Origin: Streptomyces sp. NRRL F-2580
Lineage (GTDB): Bacteria > Actinomycetota > Actinomycetes > Streptomycetales > Streptomycetaceae
Length of the DNA stretch: 64,000 nucleotides
Assembly: GCF_000720115.1 (NCBI RefSeq)
Contig: NZ_JOIR01000012.1
Location: 85,724 to 149,723 of the forward strand
Direction: 5' to 3'
This document shows, piece after piece, positions 24,856 to 32,388 of the stretch. A model generated the notes under the pieces. That model was not told the origin of the DNA. It did not search any database and worked only from the letters and a program-made list of their open reading frames with translations. A program made the position numbers and the translations under genes. Numbering within the stretch: the stretch's first letter is position 1; each line of letters opens with the position of its first letter.

Positions 24856-26879
24856 GAGGCCGATGCCTCCGCCCGGACCTGAGCGCCCGCGTAGGCGACG
24901 AGGCCGCCCGCGGTGAGCAGCTCCCGCTCGAAGGCGGAGGGCGGGGTGATCGGTGCGGAGGTGCCCCGGGTGACGTTGACCAGCTCGCCGCGTTCGTCGT
25001 CGACGACCAGCCGGTCGCCCTCCCGGATCTCGTAGGCGAACTCCCCCACTTCCACCAGCCGCAGGCCGATGTTGAGGGCGTTGCGGAAGAAGATCCGCGC
25101 GAAGCTGTGCGCGACGACGAAGGGCGCGCCGGAGGCCTTGATGCCCATCGGGGCGTTCTCGCGGGAGGAGCCGCAGCCGAAGTTCATGCCGCCGACGATC
25201 ACCGAGCCGCTCAGGTCGTGCCCGGTCCGCGCGTAGTGGTCGAGGAACGGCTGGTTGCCCGCGTGGGCCATGATGTGCTTCTTGTACTCGGCCGGATCGG
25301 GGATCTGGCAGAACACGCCCGGAAGGATCACATCGGTGTTGACGTGGTCCCCGAAGACCCAGGCGAGGTTTCCGCCGCCCCCGGCGCCGCCCGCGTCCGG
25401 CGCTGCCGCGGGGAGCTCGTCCGCACCGCCCGTGAGCGGGGCCCGGCCCTCGCGCGCCGAGTGGAGCGCGAACAGCTCGTCGATGCCGCGCCGCAGCGCG
25501 TCCTCGTCGGCGTAGTAGTCGCTCCGGTCGCCGATGGGGGCGAGTACGCCGGTCAGCGCGGCCCGGGCGGCGATGGCGGGGCTGGCCAGGACGACGCTGG
25601 CGTCGACGTCCCCGCACCGGCCGCGGAAGTTCCGGTTGGAGGTGAAGATCGCGACCTCCCCCTTGCCGAGCACACCGGACTTGATGCCGATGCACGGGCC
25701 GCAGCTGGAGGACTCCACGTAGCAGCCGGCCTCGATCAGTACGTCGATCAGGCCCTCCTTCATCGCCGCCCGGTAGGCCTTCTGGGAGGCCGGGATGACG
25801 ATGGTGCGCACCCCCTCGTGGACCCGCTTGCCCCGCAGGACGTCCGCTACGACCCGCAGGTCCTCCAGGTGCCCGTTGGTGCAGGAACCGATGAAGACCT
25901 GGTCGACGGGTATCTCGCCGTTCTCGTTGGCCCTGCGGGCGAGCGGCCCCACGCCCGTCATCAGGTCCTCGCGGCCCTCGTACGCCTCCCAGTCGCGCAG
26001 GACGTGCTGGAGCTGGTGCGCGCCGATGGCGTTGTCGGGGGAGAAGGGCAGCGCGACGGTCGGCTCGATCAGGCCCAGGTCGATGTCGATCACGTCGACG
26101 TACTCGGCGTCGTCCTCGTCGATGGTGAAGCCCGGGTAGTCCGCCTCGTCGCCGAGGTAGTCGGCGAGCACCCCGTCCGTGGGGAACAGACCGTACTTGG
26201 CGCCCATCTCCACCGCCATGTTGCTCAGCGACAGCCGGTCGGTGATCGCCAGGGAGGCGAGGCCGGGACCGCCGAACTCCAGGCTGCGGTAGACCGCGCC
26301 GTGCACGCCGATCAGCCCGCACAGGTACAGCGCCACGTCCTTGCCCTGCACGTGCGGACGCAGGCTCCCGTGGAAGCGGACCAGCGTCGCCTCGGGCACC
26401 CGCATCCAGACGCTGCCCCGGACCAGGGCCATGGCCAGGTCGGTGGAGCCGATGCCGGTGGCGAGCGAGCCGATCGCGCCCGCGGTGCAGCTGTGCGAGT
26501 CGGCGCCGACCGCGACGTCACCGGGGCGGATCAGCCCCTGCTCGATGAGGATCTTGTGCTGGATGCCGCCGTCGTAGCCCACGTCGAACACCTTGATGCC
26601 GTGCTCGCGGGCGAACCGCCGCAGCTCGACGAGGATCGAGGCCATAGAGGCGGTGTGCGTGGGGACGACGTGGTCGAAGACGAAGGCCGTCTTCTCACGC
26701 TGCGCGGCGAGGCCGGCGGCTATGTAGTCGTCGTCGAAGCCGGAGTCCCGGAGGATGTCCAGGGCCCATTTGACGGTCATCTCGCTGCCCCAGCACAGGT
26801 CGAACGGCAGGTCCACGACCTCGCCGGTGCTGACGGGACGGCCGAGTTTGTGCTCGAAGAGCTGTCGTACGAGAGTCAT
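24852..26879 (-). CDS. Fused LeuC-LeuD-like aconitase-family isomerase
   Basis: 675 residues. N-terminal LeuC-like part (~1-480) with GADSHSCTAGAIGSLATG (~140), FIGSCTNGHLED and SSSCGPCIG, whose three Cys bind the [4Fe-4S] cluster. A Gly/Ala/Asp linker (~490-515) leads to a LeuD-like swivel domain with HVNTDVILPG and GGMNFGCGSSRENAP (~570). Leucine and homocitrate pathways normally use separate large and small subunits, so the single-chain form marks a specialised copy. It should isomerise the 2-alkylmalate made by the LeuA-like enzyme (hydroxyl moved from C2 to C3). ATG 26879 overlaps the FemAB-like gene stop, and its own stop overlaps the leuB-like GTG. Several longer overlapping frames are artefacts. 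Confidence 0.95.
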   Translation of the reverse strand: MTLVRQLFEHKLGRPVSTGEVVDLPFDLCWGSEMTVKWALDILRDSGFDDDYIAAGLAAQREKTAFVFDHVVPTHTASMASILVELRRFAREHGIKVFDVGYDGGIQHKILIEQGLIRPGDVAVGADSHSCTAGAIGSLATGIGSTDLAMALVRGSVWMRVPEATLVRFHGSLRPHVQGKDVALYLCGLIGVHGAVYRSLEFGGPGLASLAITDRLSLSNMAVEMGAKYGLFPTDGVLADYLGDEADYPGFTIDEDDAEYVDVIDIDLGLIEPTVALPFSPDNAIGAHQLQHVLRDWEAYEGREDLMTGVGPLARRANENGEIPVDQVFIGSCTNGHLEDLRVVADVLRGKRVHEGVRTIVIPASQKAYRAAMKEGLIDVLIEAGCYVESSSCGPCIGIKSGVLGKGEVAIFTSNRNFRGRCGDVDASVVLASPAIAARAALTGVLAPIGDRSDYYADEDALRRGIDELFALHSAREGRAPLTGGADELPAAAPDAGGAGGGGNLAWVFGDHVNTDVILPGVFCQIPDPAEYKKHIMAHAGNQPFLDHYARTGHDLSGSVIVGGMNFGCGSSRENAPMGIKASGAPFVVAHSFARIFFRNALNIGLRLVEVGEFAYEIREGDRLVVDDERGELVNVTRGTSAPITPPSAFERELLTAGGLVAYAGAQVRAEASAS

Positions 26880-28123
26880 CGCAGAACGCGTCCATCCTGG
26901 TGGCCGAGAAGCTGTTTCTTGAGGCAGTCGAAAACGGTGACGTACGGCTCGATCCGCCGGTGCGCCGCGGGCGAGGAGAACCGGATCCAGCCGCGCACCG
27001 GCGCCGGGCGGCAGCCGCGCAACCGCTTCGCGTCCGCCGAACCCATGCCGTAGGCGATGCGCCGGGCGCCGCCCGCGACGGCCAGTTCGGCGAGGTGGTA
27101 GAAGACGAGGTTGAAGTAGGCGTAGGAGGCCCCGACGGCGGTGGCGTCGAAGCCGAGGAACTTGGGGTGCAGGACGCCCCCGCCCTCCAGGCACAGCAGG
27201 AAGCCCGCGATGTCGGGCCCCTCGGCCTCCCGGCCGCGCACCACGTACAGCGCGGGACCCAGCCGCGGGGCCCCGAGGAGCGCGGTGAACAGCCGCTCCA
27301 TCGCGGCCCGGTCGACGGGCAGCCCGTACTTCTTCTGCTGTTCCTCGGACAGTTCGGCGCAGCGGGCGATCACTGCCGGGTCCGGCTCCGTGATCTGCTC
27401 GACCCGCATCCCCGCCTCGGCGAACTTGCGGATCTCGGAGCGGACGACGGTACGGCGCTTGCGGTCCAGGGTGCCCAGGTACTCCTCCAGGGAGGTGTGC
27501 GACCCGGTGTCGAGGTCGAACTCCAGATCGGAGAGGAACCCCAGGTAGCCGTGGCCGGCCAGGGCGCGGTGCAGCTCGCCGTCCCCGCCGGACTCCCACA
27601 GGAAGGACTGCGAGGGGACCTCGGCCTCCGCGCAGAACTCGTCGACACCCACGAGGAGTTCACCGATCGCTCGCCGCCGGTCGACGTCCGGCAGAGTGAG
27701 GACGTCACTGGCGTATCCGTACGGACTCGTCATCACCAGCGCCGGATAGCCGGCCGCACGCGTGTGCCCGGCCTCCGTCCGCACGACGGCGGCGAGCAGC
27801 GCCGCGGCCTCGGCGGACTCCTCCTGCGAGCGGTCCCGCGCCAGCGCCCGGCGCAGGTGGTCCATCTCGTAGTCGCCGAAGAGGGCCCCCGTCGGATCGT
27901 GGTAGGGAAACGCGTCCGGGTCCCGGACCAGCAGGCCCTGCACCCCGGCGACCGTGCGCGCCCCGTCCCGCAGCAGGAAGAGGACCAGCTCGAAGCCGAA
28001 GCACTCCTCGACCGCGCGCAGCCAGTCGTGGGAGAGGTACACCTGCGTGTCGGGGACGAGCGCGTCCCATTCCTCGCGGTCCACGCCGGATGCCGACCGT
28101 ACGACGACGACCTCAGTGCCCAC
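26876..28123 (-). CDS. FemAB-like GNAT-fold transferase (peptidogalycan-type)
   Basis: 415 residues from GTG 28123. The pattern fits the FemAB_like / peptidogalycan group: N-terminal WDALVPDTQVYLSHDWLRA, a central region rich in charged residues (DRKRRTVVRSEIRKFAEAG, ~215), and a C-terminal half with HPKFLGFD, ASYAYFNLVFYHLAELA and IAYGMGSADAKRLRG. Fem proteins move an amino acid from aminoacyl-tRNA to an amine; relatives occur in biosynthetic clusters as tRNA-dependent peptide-bond formers. Placed between the methyltransferase (11-base overlap) and leuCD (four-base overlap). Proposed role: join an aminoacyl group to amiclenomycin, with or instead of the ATP-grasp protein. Which of the two forms which bond is unknown. 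Confidence 0.75.
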   Translation of the reverse strand: MGTEVVVVRSASGVDREEWDALVPDTQVYLSHDWLRAVEECFGFELVLFLLRDGARTVAGVQGLLVRDPDAFPYHDPTGALFGDYEMDHLRRALARDRSQEESAEAAALLAAVVRTEAGHTRAAGYPALVMTSPYGYASDVLTLPDVDRRRAIGELLVGVDEFCAEAEVPSQSFLWESGGDGELHRALAGHGYLGFLSDLEFDLDTGSHTSLEEYLGTLDRKRRTVVRSEIRKFAEAGMRVEQITEPDPAVIARCAELSEEQQKKYGLPVDRAAMERLFTALLGAPRLGPALYVVRGREAEGPDIAGFLLCLEGGGVLHPKFLGFDATAVGASYAYFNLVFYHLAELAVAGGARRIAYGMGSADAKRLRGCRPAPVRGWIRFSSPAAHRRIEPYVTVFDCLKKQLLGHQDGRVLR

Positions 28124-28919
28124 GGACGTCCACGCCCTTCGTGGCGACCGCGATGAGGCGATCGGCCCGGTGGTCGTAGGGTCCGCCGGCGTAGTCCCCG
28201 TGGAAGCGGACGTCGGTGAAGCCGGCGGCCGCGAGCATCGCCCGCAGGTCGGTCGCGCCGTAGAGGTGGAGCGTCATCGAGCCCCGGGCCGCGTGCGAAC
28301 CGTCGACGGAGTACCAGTCGCTGCGCAGCCGGCTCCAGTCGTCGAGGACGGTGTCGCGCTGGAAGAGCAGCCTTCCGTCCTGCTCGGAGCAGGAGACCCG
28401 CTCGTCGAGCCGCGCGAGGATCTCCTTGCCGACGACGTCGACGAGCAGGGTCCCGCCCGGCGCCAGGCTGGTGTGCGCGTTGCGCAGCACCTGGACGTTG
28501 TCCTCGTGCCGGTCCAGGTAGCCGAAGGAGGTGAACATGTTGACGATGGCGTCGAAGGCCTCCGGCTCGGCGAAACGGAGCATGTCCGCCTCGACGAACC
28601 GGGCCTTGACGCCCGCGTCCTGACAGCGCGTCCGGGCCCGGCCGAGCAGGGGCGCGCTGAGGTCCACACCGGTGACCGCGTGGCCGGCCCGCGCGAGCGG
28701 CACCGTGAACAGGCCCGGTCCGCAGCACAGGTCGAGGACACGGGCACCCGAGGGGAAACGGAACAGCGGGGACTGCTCCACGATCCGTTCGGCCTCGGCG
28801 GCGCGCTCGGCGGAGAACAGGTGCGGAGAGAAGTCGTCCCAGAAGGTCTGGTCCGCGAACCAGCCGGCGGTGTCGGCGGCGTCGGTCGCGGCGGTACCGG
28901 TGCCGTGCTCCGCGCTCAT
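28113..28919 (-). CDS. SAM-dependent class I methyltransferase
   Basis: 268 residues. Motif I VLDLCCGPGLFTVPLA (~60), acidic post-motif II GVDLSAPLLGRAR, motif IV FDAIVNMFTSFGY (~120), and LAPGGTLLVDVVGKE. The pattern is that of small-molecule N- or C-methyltransferases rather than the two-domain O-methyltransferases. Start ATG 28919 overlaps the leuA-like stop; the 3' end overlaps the FemAB-like GTG by 11 bases. In the amiclenomycin operon the natural proposal is N-methylation of the stravidin peptide or of its second amino acid; the sequence does not decide the acceptor. Confidence 0.9.
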   Translation of the reverse strand: MSAEHGTGTAATDAADTAGWFADQTFWDDFSPHLFSAERAAEAERIVEQSPLFRFPSGARVLDLCCGPGLFTVPLARAGHAVTGVDLSAPLLGRARTRCQDAGVKARFVEADMLRFAEPEAFDAIVNMFTSFGYLDRHEDNVQVLRNAHTSLAPGGTLLVDVVGKEILARLDERVSCSEQDGRLLFQRDTVLDDWSRLRSDWYSVDGSHAARGSMTLHLYGATDLRAMLAAAGFTDVRFHGDYAGGPYDHRADRLIAVATKGVDVRGH

Positions 28920-30076
28920 GCCCGTACGGCCGTTCGCGCGCGGTGGATCTCGATCACCTGGGCCTCGGTGACGCTGGACTTCGTCAGCACGGACGCCGCC
29001 TTGACGTCGAGCAGCACCGCGCCGAGGACCTCGTCGTCGTACGCGAGCCCGTGGGCGTCCAGGACGTGGGCGATGATGCCCTTGCCCGAGTGCTTGCCCA
29101 TGACGATCCGCCGGGTGTGACCCACCAGTTCGGGCCGCAGCGGCTCGTAGGCGGTGGAGTCCTTCATCACCGAGGACACGTGCAGGCCGGACTCGTGCGA
29201 GAAGGCGTTGCCGCCGACGATCGGCTTCATGGGGCTGACCTCGATGCCTGACAGGTCGGCGATCAGGTTCGACATGGGCTTGAGCCGGGACAGGTCCACA
29301 TTGGTCTCGAACCCGTACAGCTGGGTCAGGGCCACGGTCACCTCCTCCAGGGAGGCGTTGCCCGCCCGCTCGCCCAGGCCGTTGACCGTGCACTGGACCT
29401 CGTCCGCCCCGCCGAGGATGCCCGCGACCGTGTTGGCCGTGGCGAGGCCGAAGTCGTTGTGGCAGTGGAGCGAGAGCGTCACGCCGATCTGCGAGCGCAG
29501 CCGCGAGATGAGCGTGCGGAAGGCGTCGGGGGTGGTGGAGCCGACGGTGTCCGCGACGCCGACCAGGTCCGCGCCGCTCTCCTGGGCGAGGACGAGGACC
29601 TCCTCCAGGTAGTCGTAGGAGGTCCTGGTGGCGTCCTCGGAGCCGCAGCCGACGTACATGCCGAGGCCCTTGGCGTACTTGATGCCGTCGGCCATCTCGG
29701 CCTTCAGGCGCTCGCGCACCGCGCTGTCCGTGCCGCCGAACTTGACCCGCATGTGCACGTCGGAGGTGGGCACGAAGGTATAGATGGCGTTCGCCCCGCA
29801 GGCCTTGGCCAGGTCGATCTCGGTCCGGTTGGGCCGGCAGAACGCCACCACCCGGGCGCGCAGGCCCAGGGCGGAGATGCCGCGCACGGCGTCCTGGTCG
29901 GCCTGCGAGGAGGCCGGGAAGCCGGCGTCGATGACGTCGACGCCCATCTCGTCGAGAAGGCGGGCGATCTTCACCTTCTCCTCGACCTGGAAGGCCACTC
30001 CGCAAGTCTGCTCGCCGTCGCGGAGCGTGGTGTCACAGACGAGGATCTTCCTCGCCGCGGATGCGGTCCCGGTCAT
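28916..30076 (-). CDS. LeuA/NifV-like 2-alkylmalate synthase (chain extension)
   Basis: 386 residues. HMGL-like TIM barrel: DTTLRDGEQ (~15-23), DAGFPASSQ, GCGSEDATR, metal His pair in HCHNDFGLATAN (~200) and the active-site loop NGLGERAGN (~235). Condenses acetyl-CoA with a 2-oxo acid. The protein ends soon after the barrel subdomains and lacks the C-terminal LeuA allosteric domain of housekeeping isopropylmalate synthases (about 500-600 residues), so it should not be inhibited by leucine. Predicted substrate: 3-(4-aminocyclohexadienyl)pyruvate from the BacA-like enzyme, giving the extra CH2 of amiclenomycin. Start ATG 30076 (overlaps the upstream stop); an upstream in-frame start at 30106 would lie inside the preceding gene. 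Confidence 0.94.
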   Translation of the reverse strand: MTGTASAARKILVCDTTLRDGEQTCGVAFQVEEKVKIARLLDEMGVDVIDAGFPASSQADQDAVRGISALGLRARVVAFCRPNRTEIDLAKACGANAIYTFVPTSDVHMRVKFGGTDSAVRERLKAEMADGIKYAKGLGMYVGCGSEDATRTSYDYLEEVLVLAQESGADLVGVADTVGSTTPDAFRTLISRLRSQIGVTLSLHCHNDFGLATANTVAGILGGADEVQCTVNGLGERAGNASLEEVTVALTQLYGFETNVDLSRLKPMSNLIADLSGIEVSPMKPIVGGNAFSHESGLHVSSVMKDSTAYEPLRPELVGHTRRIVMGKHSGKGIIAHVLDAHGLAYDDEVLGAVLLDVKAASVLTKSSVTEAQVIEIHRARTAVRA

Positions 30077-30660
30077 GCGCCCTCTCCCAACAGGTACTCG
30101 CGGCACTTGGTGCCGATGACTTCACCGGAGAACCGGGGCCGGCGTCCGTAGACGACCCAGGTGGTGGTCACCGCGCCGATGTAGCGGTCCAGGCGCAGCG
30201 TCCCGTTCGACTTCTCCAGGTACTCCAGGTGGGTGAGCCCCGAGTCGTAGGCCCCCGCCAGCAGTTGGGCGCCCACCACGGGCTTGGACGCCACCGGGAC
30301 GACCTCCTCCCACTGCGACACGTCGACGTAGCCGGCGGTCGCCGGGACCAGCCCGAGGGACCTGGGCCGCTCCACGTCGGCCCGGCTGAGCAGCACCAGT
30401 TCCTTGGTGGGGTACACGAAGGTGTCCACCACGTGGACCTCGCTGAAGTACCGCTCGGTGAGCAGGTGCACCTCGGGGTGCGCGCTGCACTGCACGAGGT
30501 AGTCGGACTCGCCGCGGCGCACCCGCTCCAGGCCCTCGTGCAGGTCGATGGTGAGGTCGATCTTGGCGTCGTCCTCGATGCCCTGGAACCCGAAGTAGTG
30601 CCGCAGGGCGTTCTCGTGGCAGCTTCCCTCGGGGCCGAGGGTGGTGAACGTCAGGGTCAT
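30073..30660 (-). CDS. BacA-like non-aromatising prephenate decarboxylase homologue
   Basis: 195 residues. N-terminus MTLTFTTLGPEGSCHENA matches the start of BacA (bacilysin; TLGPEGTSSEYAA) and the prephenate dehydratase fold. It lacks the Thr-Arg-Phe motif of true dehydratases and has no ACT domain; size and C-terminus (GAVTTTWVVYG) resemble BacA/SalX/AerD enzymes, which decarboxylate prephenate without losing the 4-hydroxyl, so the ring stays a diene. With PabAB and the mutase next door, the likely substrate is 4-amino-4-deoxyprephenate and the product 4-aminocyclohexadienyl-pyruvate. Amiclenomycin has a 2,5-diene, so protonation should occur at the carbon that lost CO2, unlike the allylic protonation of BacA. 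That difference is inference. Four-base overlaps on both sides. Confidence 0.88.
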   Translation of the reverse strand: MTLTFTTLGPEGSCHENALRHYFGFQGIEDDAKIDLTIDLHEGLERVRRGESDYLVQCSAHPEVHLLTERYFSEVHVVDTFVYPTKELVLLSRADVERPRSLGLVPATAGYVDVSQWEEVVPVASKPVVGAQLLAGAYDSGLTHLEYLEKSNGTLRLDRYIGAVTTTWVVYGRRPRFSGEVIGTKCREYLLGEGA

Positions 30661-30980
30661 CGCGGTGCCTCCACAGTCGTCGCGGCCGCCGGAGCGTCGA
30701 TGATCTCGTCCTCCAGGCGGCACGCCTCGTCGATGAGCAGGGTCGCCAGGGACCGCATGAACTCGGGGGAGAGGTCCAGCCGTTCTCCCCGGGCCGCGTA
30801 GGCCTCGCGCACGGCGGTGACCCGTTGCGGCTGCATCATCGGGATGCCGTTGGCCCGCTTGACCTCGGCCACTTCGCAGCAGATCGCCAGGCGCGCCGCC
30901 ACGAGCTCCGCCAGCTGTTGGTCCAGTACCTCCAGCCGTTCCCGGAAGGGCCGCAGGACGTCTTCGGGGGTCGCGTTCAT
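30657..30980 (-). CDS. AroQ-type chorismate mutase (PapB/CmlD-like)
   Basis: 107 residues, one all-helical AroQ domain. Key residues: Arg in PFRERLEVLDQQL, Lys in AEVKRANGIP, Arg in QPQRVTAVREAY, and the C-terminal helix LLIDEACRLEDE. Free mutases of this size next to PabAB enzymes (PapB in pristinamycin, CmlD in chloramphenicol pathways) convert 4-amino-4-deoxychorismate to 4-amino-4-deoxyprephenate. The start ATG 30980 overlaps the deacetylase stop; a start at 30995 would extend into that gene. It sits directly before the BacA-like decarboxylase, as the pathway order requires. Confidence 0.93.
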   Translation of the reverse strand: MNATPEDVLRPFRERLEVLDQQLAELVAARLAICCEVAEVKRANGIPMMQPQRVTAVREAYAARGERLDLSPEFMRSLATLLIDEACRLEDEIIDAPAAATTVEAPR

Positions 30981-31915
30981 CGCGAGGCCTCCCATGCGAG
31001 GGCGCGGGCCGCGCCGTGCAGGGAAGGGAGTCCGTATCCGCCCTCCTGGACGAAGACGGTGGGCAGCCGCTGCTCGGCCAGCAGCGCGGCGACGGGCCCG
31101 AACACCTCCGGCGGGAGCGTCCAGGAGCCGTGCGGGTCGCCCGCGAGCACGTCGTAGCCGACCGAGACCACCAGGGCCTCGGCGTCCTTGCGGAGCAGGT
31201 GCGACAGGGCGTCCTTCACGAGCGCCAGGAACCCCTCGGTGCCGGGGTCGGACTCCACGCCGAAGAGCCCCGGTCCCGGCTCGAAGGCGTACGGGAAGTC
31301 CTTGGCGTGGCTGGAGTGCACCGACGCGAACGGCAGCGTGGGGTCGCCCTGGACGCAGGCGAGCGTGCCGTTGCCCAGGTGGTAGTCGATGTCGAGGATC
31401 CCGACGCGGGCCACGCCCTCCTCGCGCAGGGTCCGGGCGGCGACGACGGCGTTGTTGAGGAAGCAGTAGCCGCCGTACCAGCCGGGGCCCGCGTGGTGGC
31501 CCGGGGGCCGCACGAGGGCGTAGCTGTTCTCGCCCCGGCGGGCCGTCAGCTCGGCCGCCCGGACCGCGGCGGCCGCGGCGCCGAGGGCGGCGGGCCAGAC
31601 CCCGCGGGTGACCGGGGTCTCCTGCTCCAGGCCGGGGGCCGAGAACGCGCTGTCGAGCACCGAATCCCGGCCCTCGGGCACCCCGTGGCGCAGGTGTTCC
31701 AGCAGTGCCACGTCGTGCACCGCGCCGACCATCCGCTCCGCGCGGGCCGTACCGTCCGCGCCGAGCGGGGCCGCCACCGCGCCGCCGTCGAGCAGACCGG
31801 CCAGGATCCGGTGGATCCGCTCGGGTATCTCCTTGCTGGCCACCTGGGCGCCGCCCGGCTCGACCGTGAACGGCAGCGCCTCGGACTCCTCGGGTACCAC
31901 CACGTGCAGCGTCAT
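30977..31915 (-). CDS. HDAC-fold deacetylase (acetylpolyamine amidohydrolase-like)
   Basis: 312 residues. Arginase/deacetylase fold: RPPGHHAGPGWYGGYCFLNN (the tandem His of the charge relay), GILDIDYHLGNGT (zinc Asp and His; the usual second His of DxDxHHG is Leu), SVGYDVLAGDPHG (third zinc Asp) and QEGGYGLPSLHGA. All three zinc ligands and the catalytic His are present, so it is probably active. The family removes N-acetyl groups from polyamines or small molecules. The gene directly upstream encodes a GNAT acetyltransferase (four-base overlap), so the pair may add and later remove an acetyl group on the ring or alpha amine, for protection of the labile aminocyclohexadiene or for producer self-protection. 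Inferred, not shown. Confidence 0.9.
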   Translation of the reverse strand: MTLHVVVPEESEALPFTVEPGGAQVASKEIPERIHRILAGLLDGGAVAAPLGADGTARAERMVGAVHDVALLEHLRHGVPEGRDSVLDSAFSAPGLEQETPVTRGVWPAALGAAAAAVRAAELTARRGENSYALVRPPGHHAGPGWYGGYCFLNNAVVAARTLREEGVARVGILDIDYHLGNGTLACVQGDPTLPFASVHSSHAKDFPYAFEPGPGLFGVESDPGTEGFLALVKDALSHLLRKDAEALVVSVGYDVLAGDPHGSWTLPPEVFGPVAALLAEQRLPTVFVQEGGYGLPSLHGAARALAWEASR

Positions 31916-32388
31916 GACAGATCCTTGATCACGCGGGGGCCGATGACACGGAAACCGGAGCGCTCGTAAAACGCCAGGGTCCGCGGGTAGGAGGGGAACC
32001 GCTCGGCGGGCAGGCACACTTCGACCCGCCGGACGCCGTCCGCGGCGCACCGCGCGTCCAGCGCCTCCAGCAGCAGGGCCGCGACCCCCTGGGACCGCAG
32101 CTCCGGCGCCACCCACAGCTCCTGGACGTGGCGGTACGGGGCGGCGAGCCGCAGCGCGGTCTGGGTGGTGTACCCGAGTACGCCGACCACGCGCCGCTCC
32201 TCGTCCCGCGCGACCAGCACGCCGGAGCCGTCCTTGCCGGCGATGGCCTCGTCCACGGCCGCACCGAGGCCCGGGATCGTGTGGGTGGGGTCCCCGCGCA
32301 GCTCCCGCAGGAGGGCGGTGACCGCCTCGGCCACCGCCCGCGCCTCCGCGGGCTCGGCCGGACCCGTCTCGAACTCCACCGTGCTCAT
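31912..32388 (-). CDS. GNAT N-acetyltransferase
   Basis: 158 residues. Acetyl-CoA loop motif A reads VAPELRSQGVAALLLEAL (the Q/RxxGxG/A core is RSQGVA), preceded by VQELWV and followed by LAFYERSGFRVIG, the C-terminal GNAT strand. Between PabAB (ATGA overlap) and the HDAC-like gene. Candidate roles: acetylation of the 4-amino group of a pathway intermediate, or inactivation of finished amiclenomycin inside the producer, comparable in logic to other acetylate/deacetylate resistance pairs. ATG 32388 is chosen because it matches the overlap pattern of the operon; an ATG three codons upstream is also in frame. Confidence 0.9.
   Translation of the reverse strand: MSTVEFETGPAEPAEARAVAEAVTALLRELRGDPTHTIPGLGAAVDEAIAGKDGSGVLVARDEERRVVGVLGYTTQTALRLAAPYRHVQELWVAPELRSQGVAALLLEALDARCAADGVRRVEVCLPAERFPSYPRTLAFYERSGFRVIGPRVIKDLS

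Noticed and set aside
22879..30076. Primary leucine biosynthesis operon (leuA, leuCD, leuB, ilvE)
   Set aside because: LeuA lacks its regulatory domain, LeuC and LeuD are fused, LeuB has homoisocitrate-like motifs, and the genes are coupled to aminodeoxychorismate, mutase and decarboxylase genes.
30073..30660. Prephenate dehydratase (phenylalanine synthesis)
   Set aside because: No TRF catalytic motif and no ACT domain; length and sequence pattern fit BacA-type decarboxylases.
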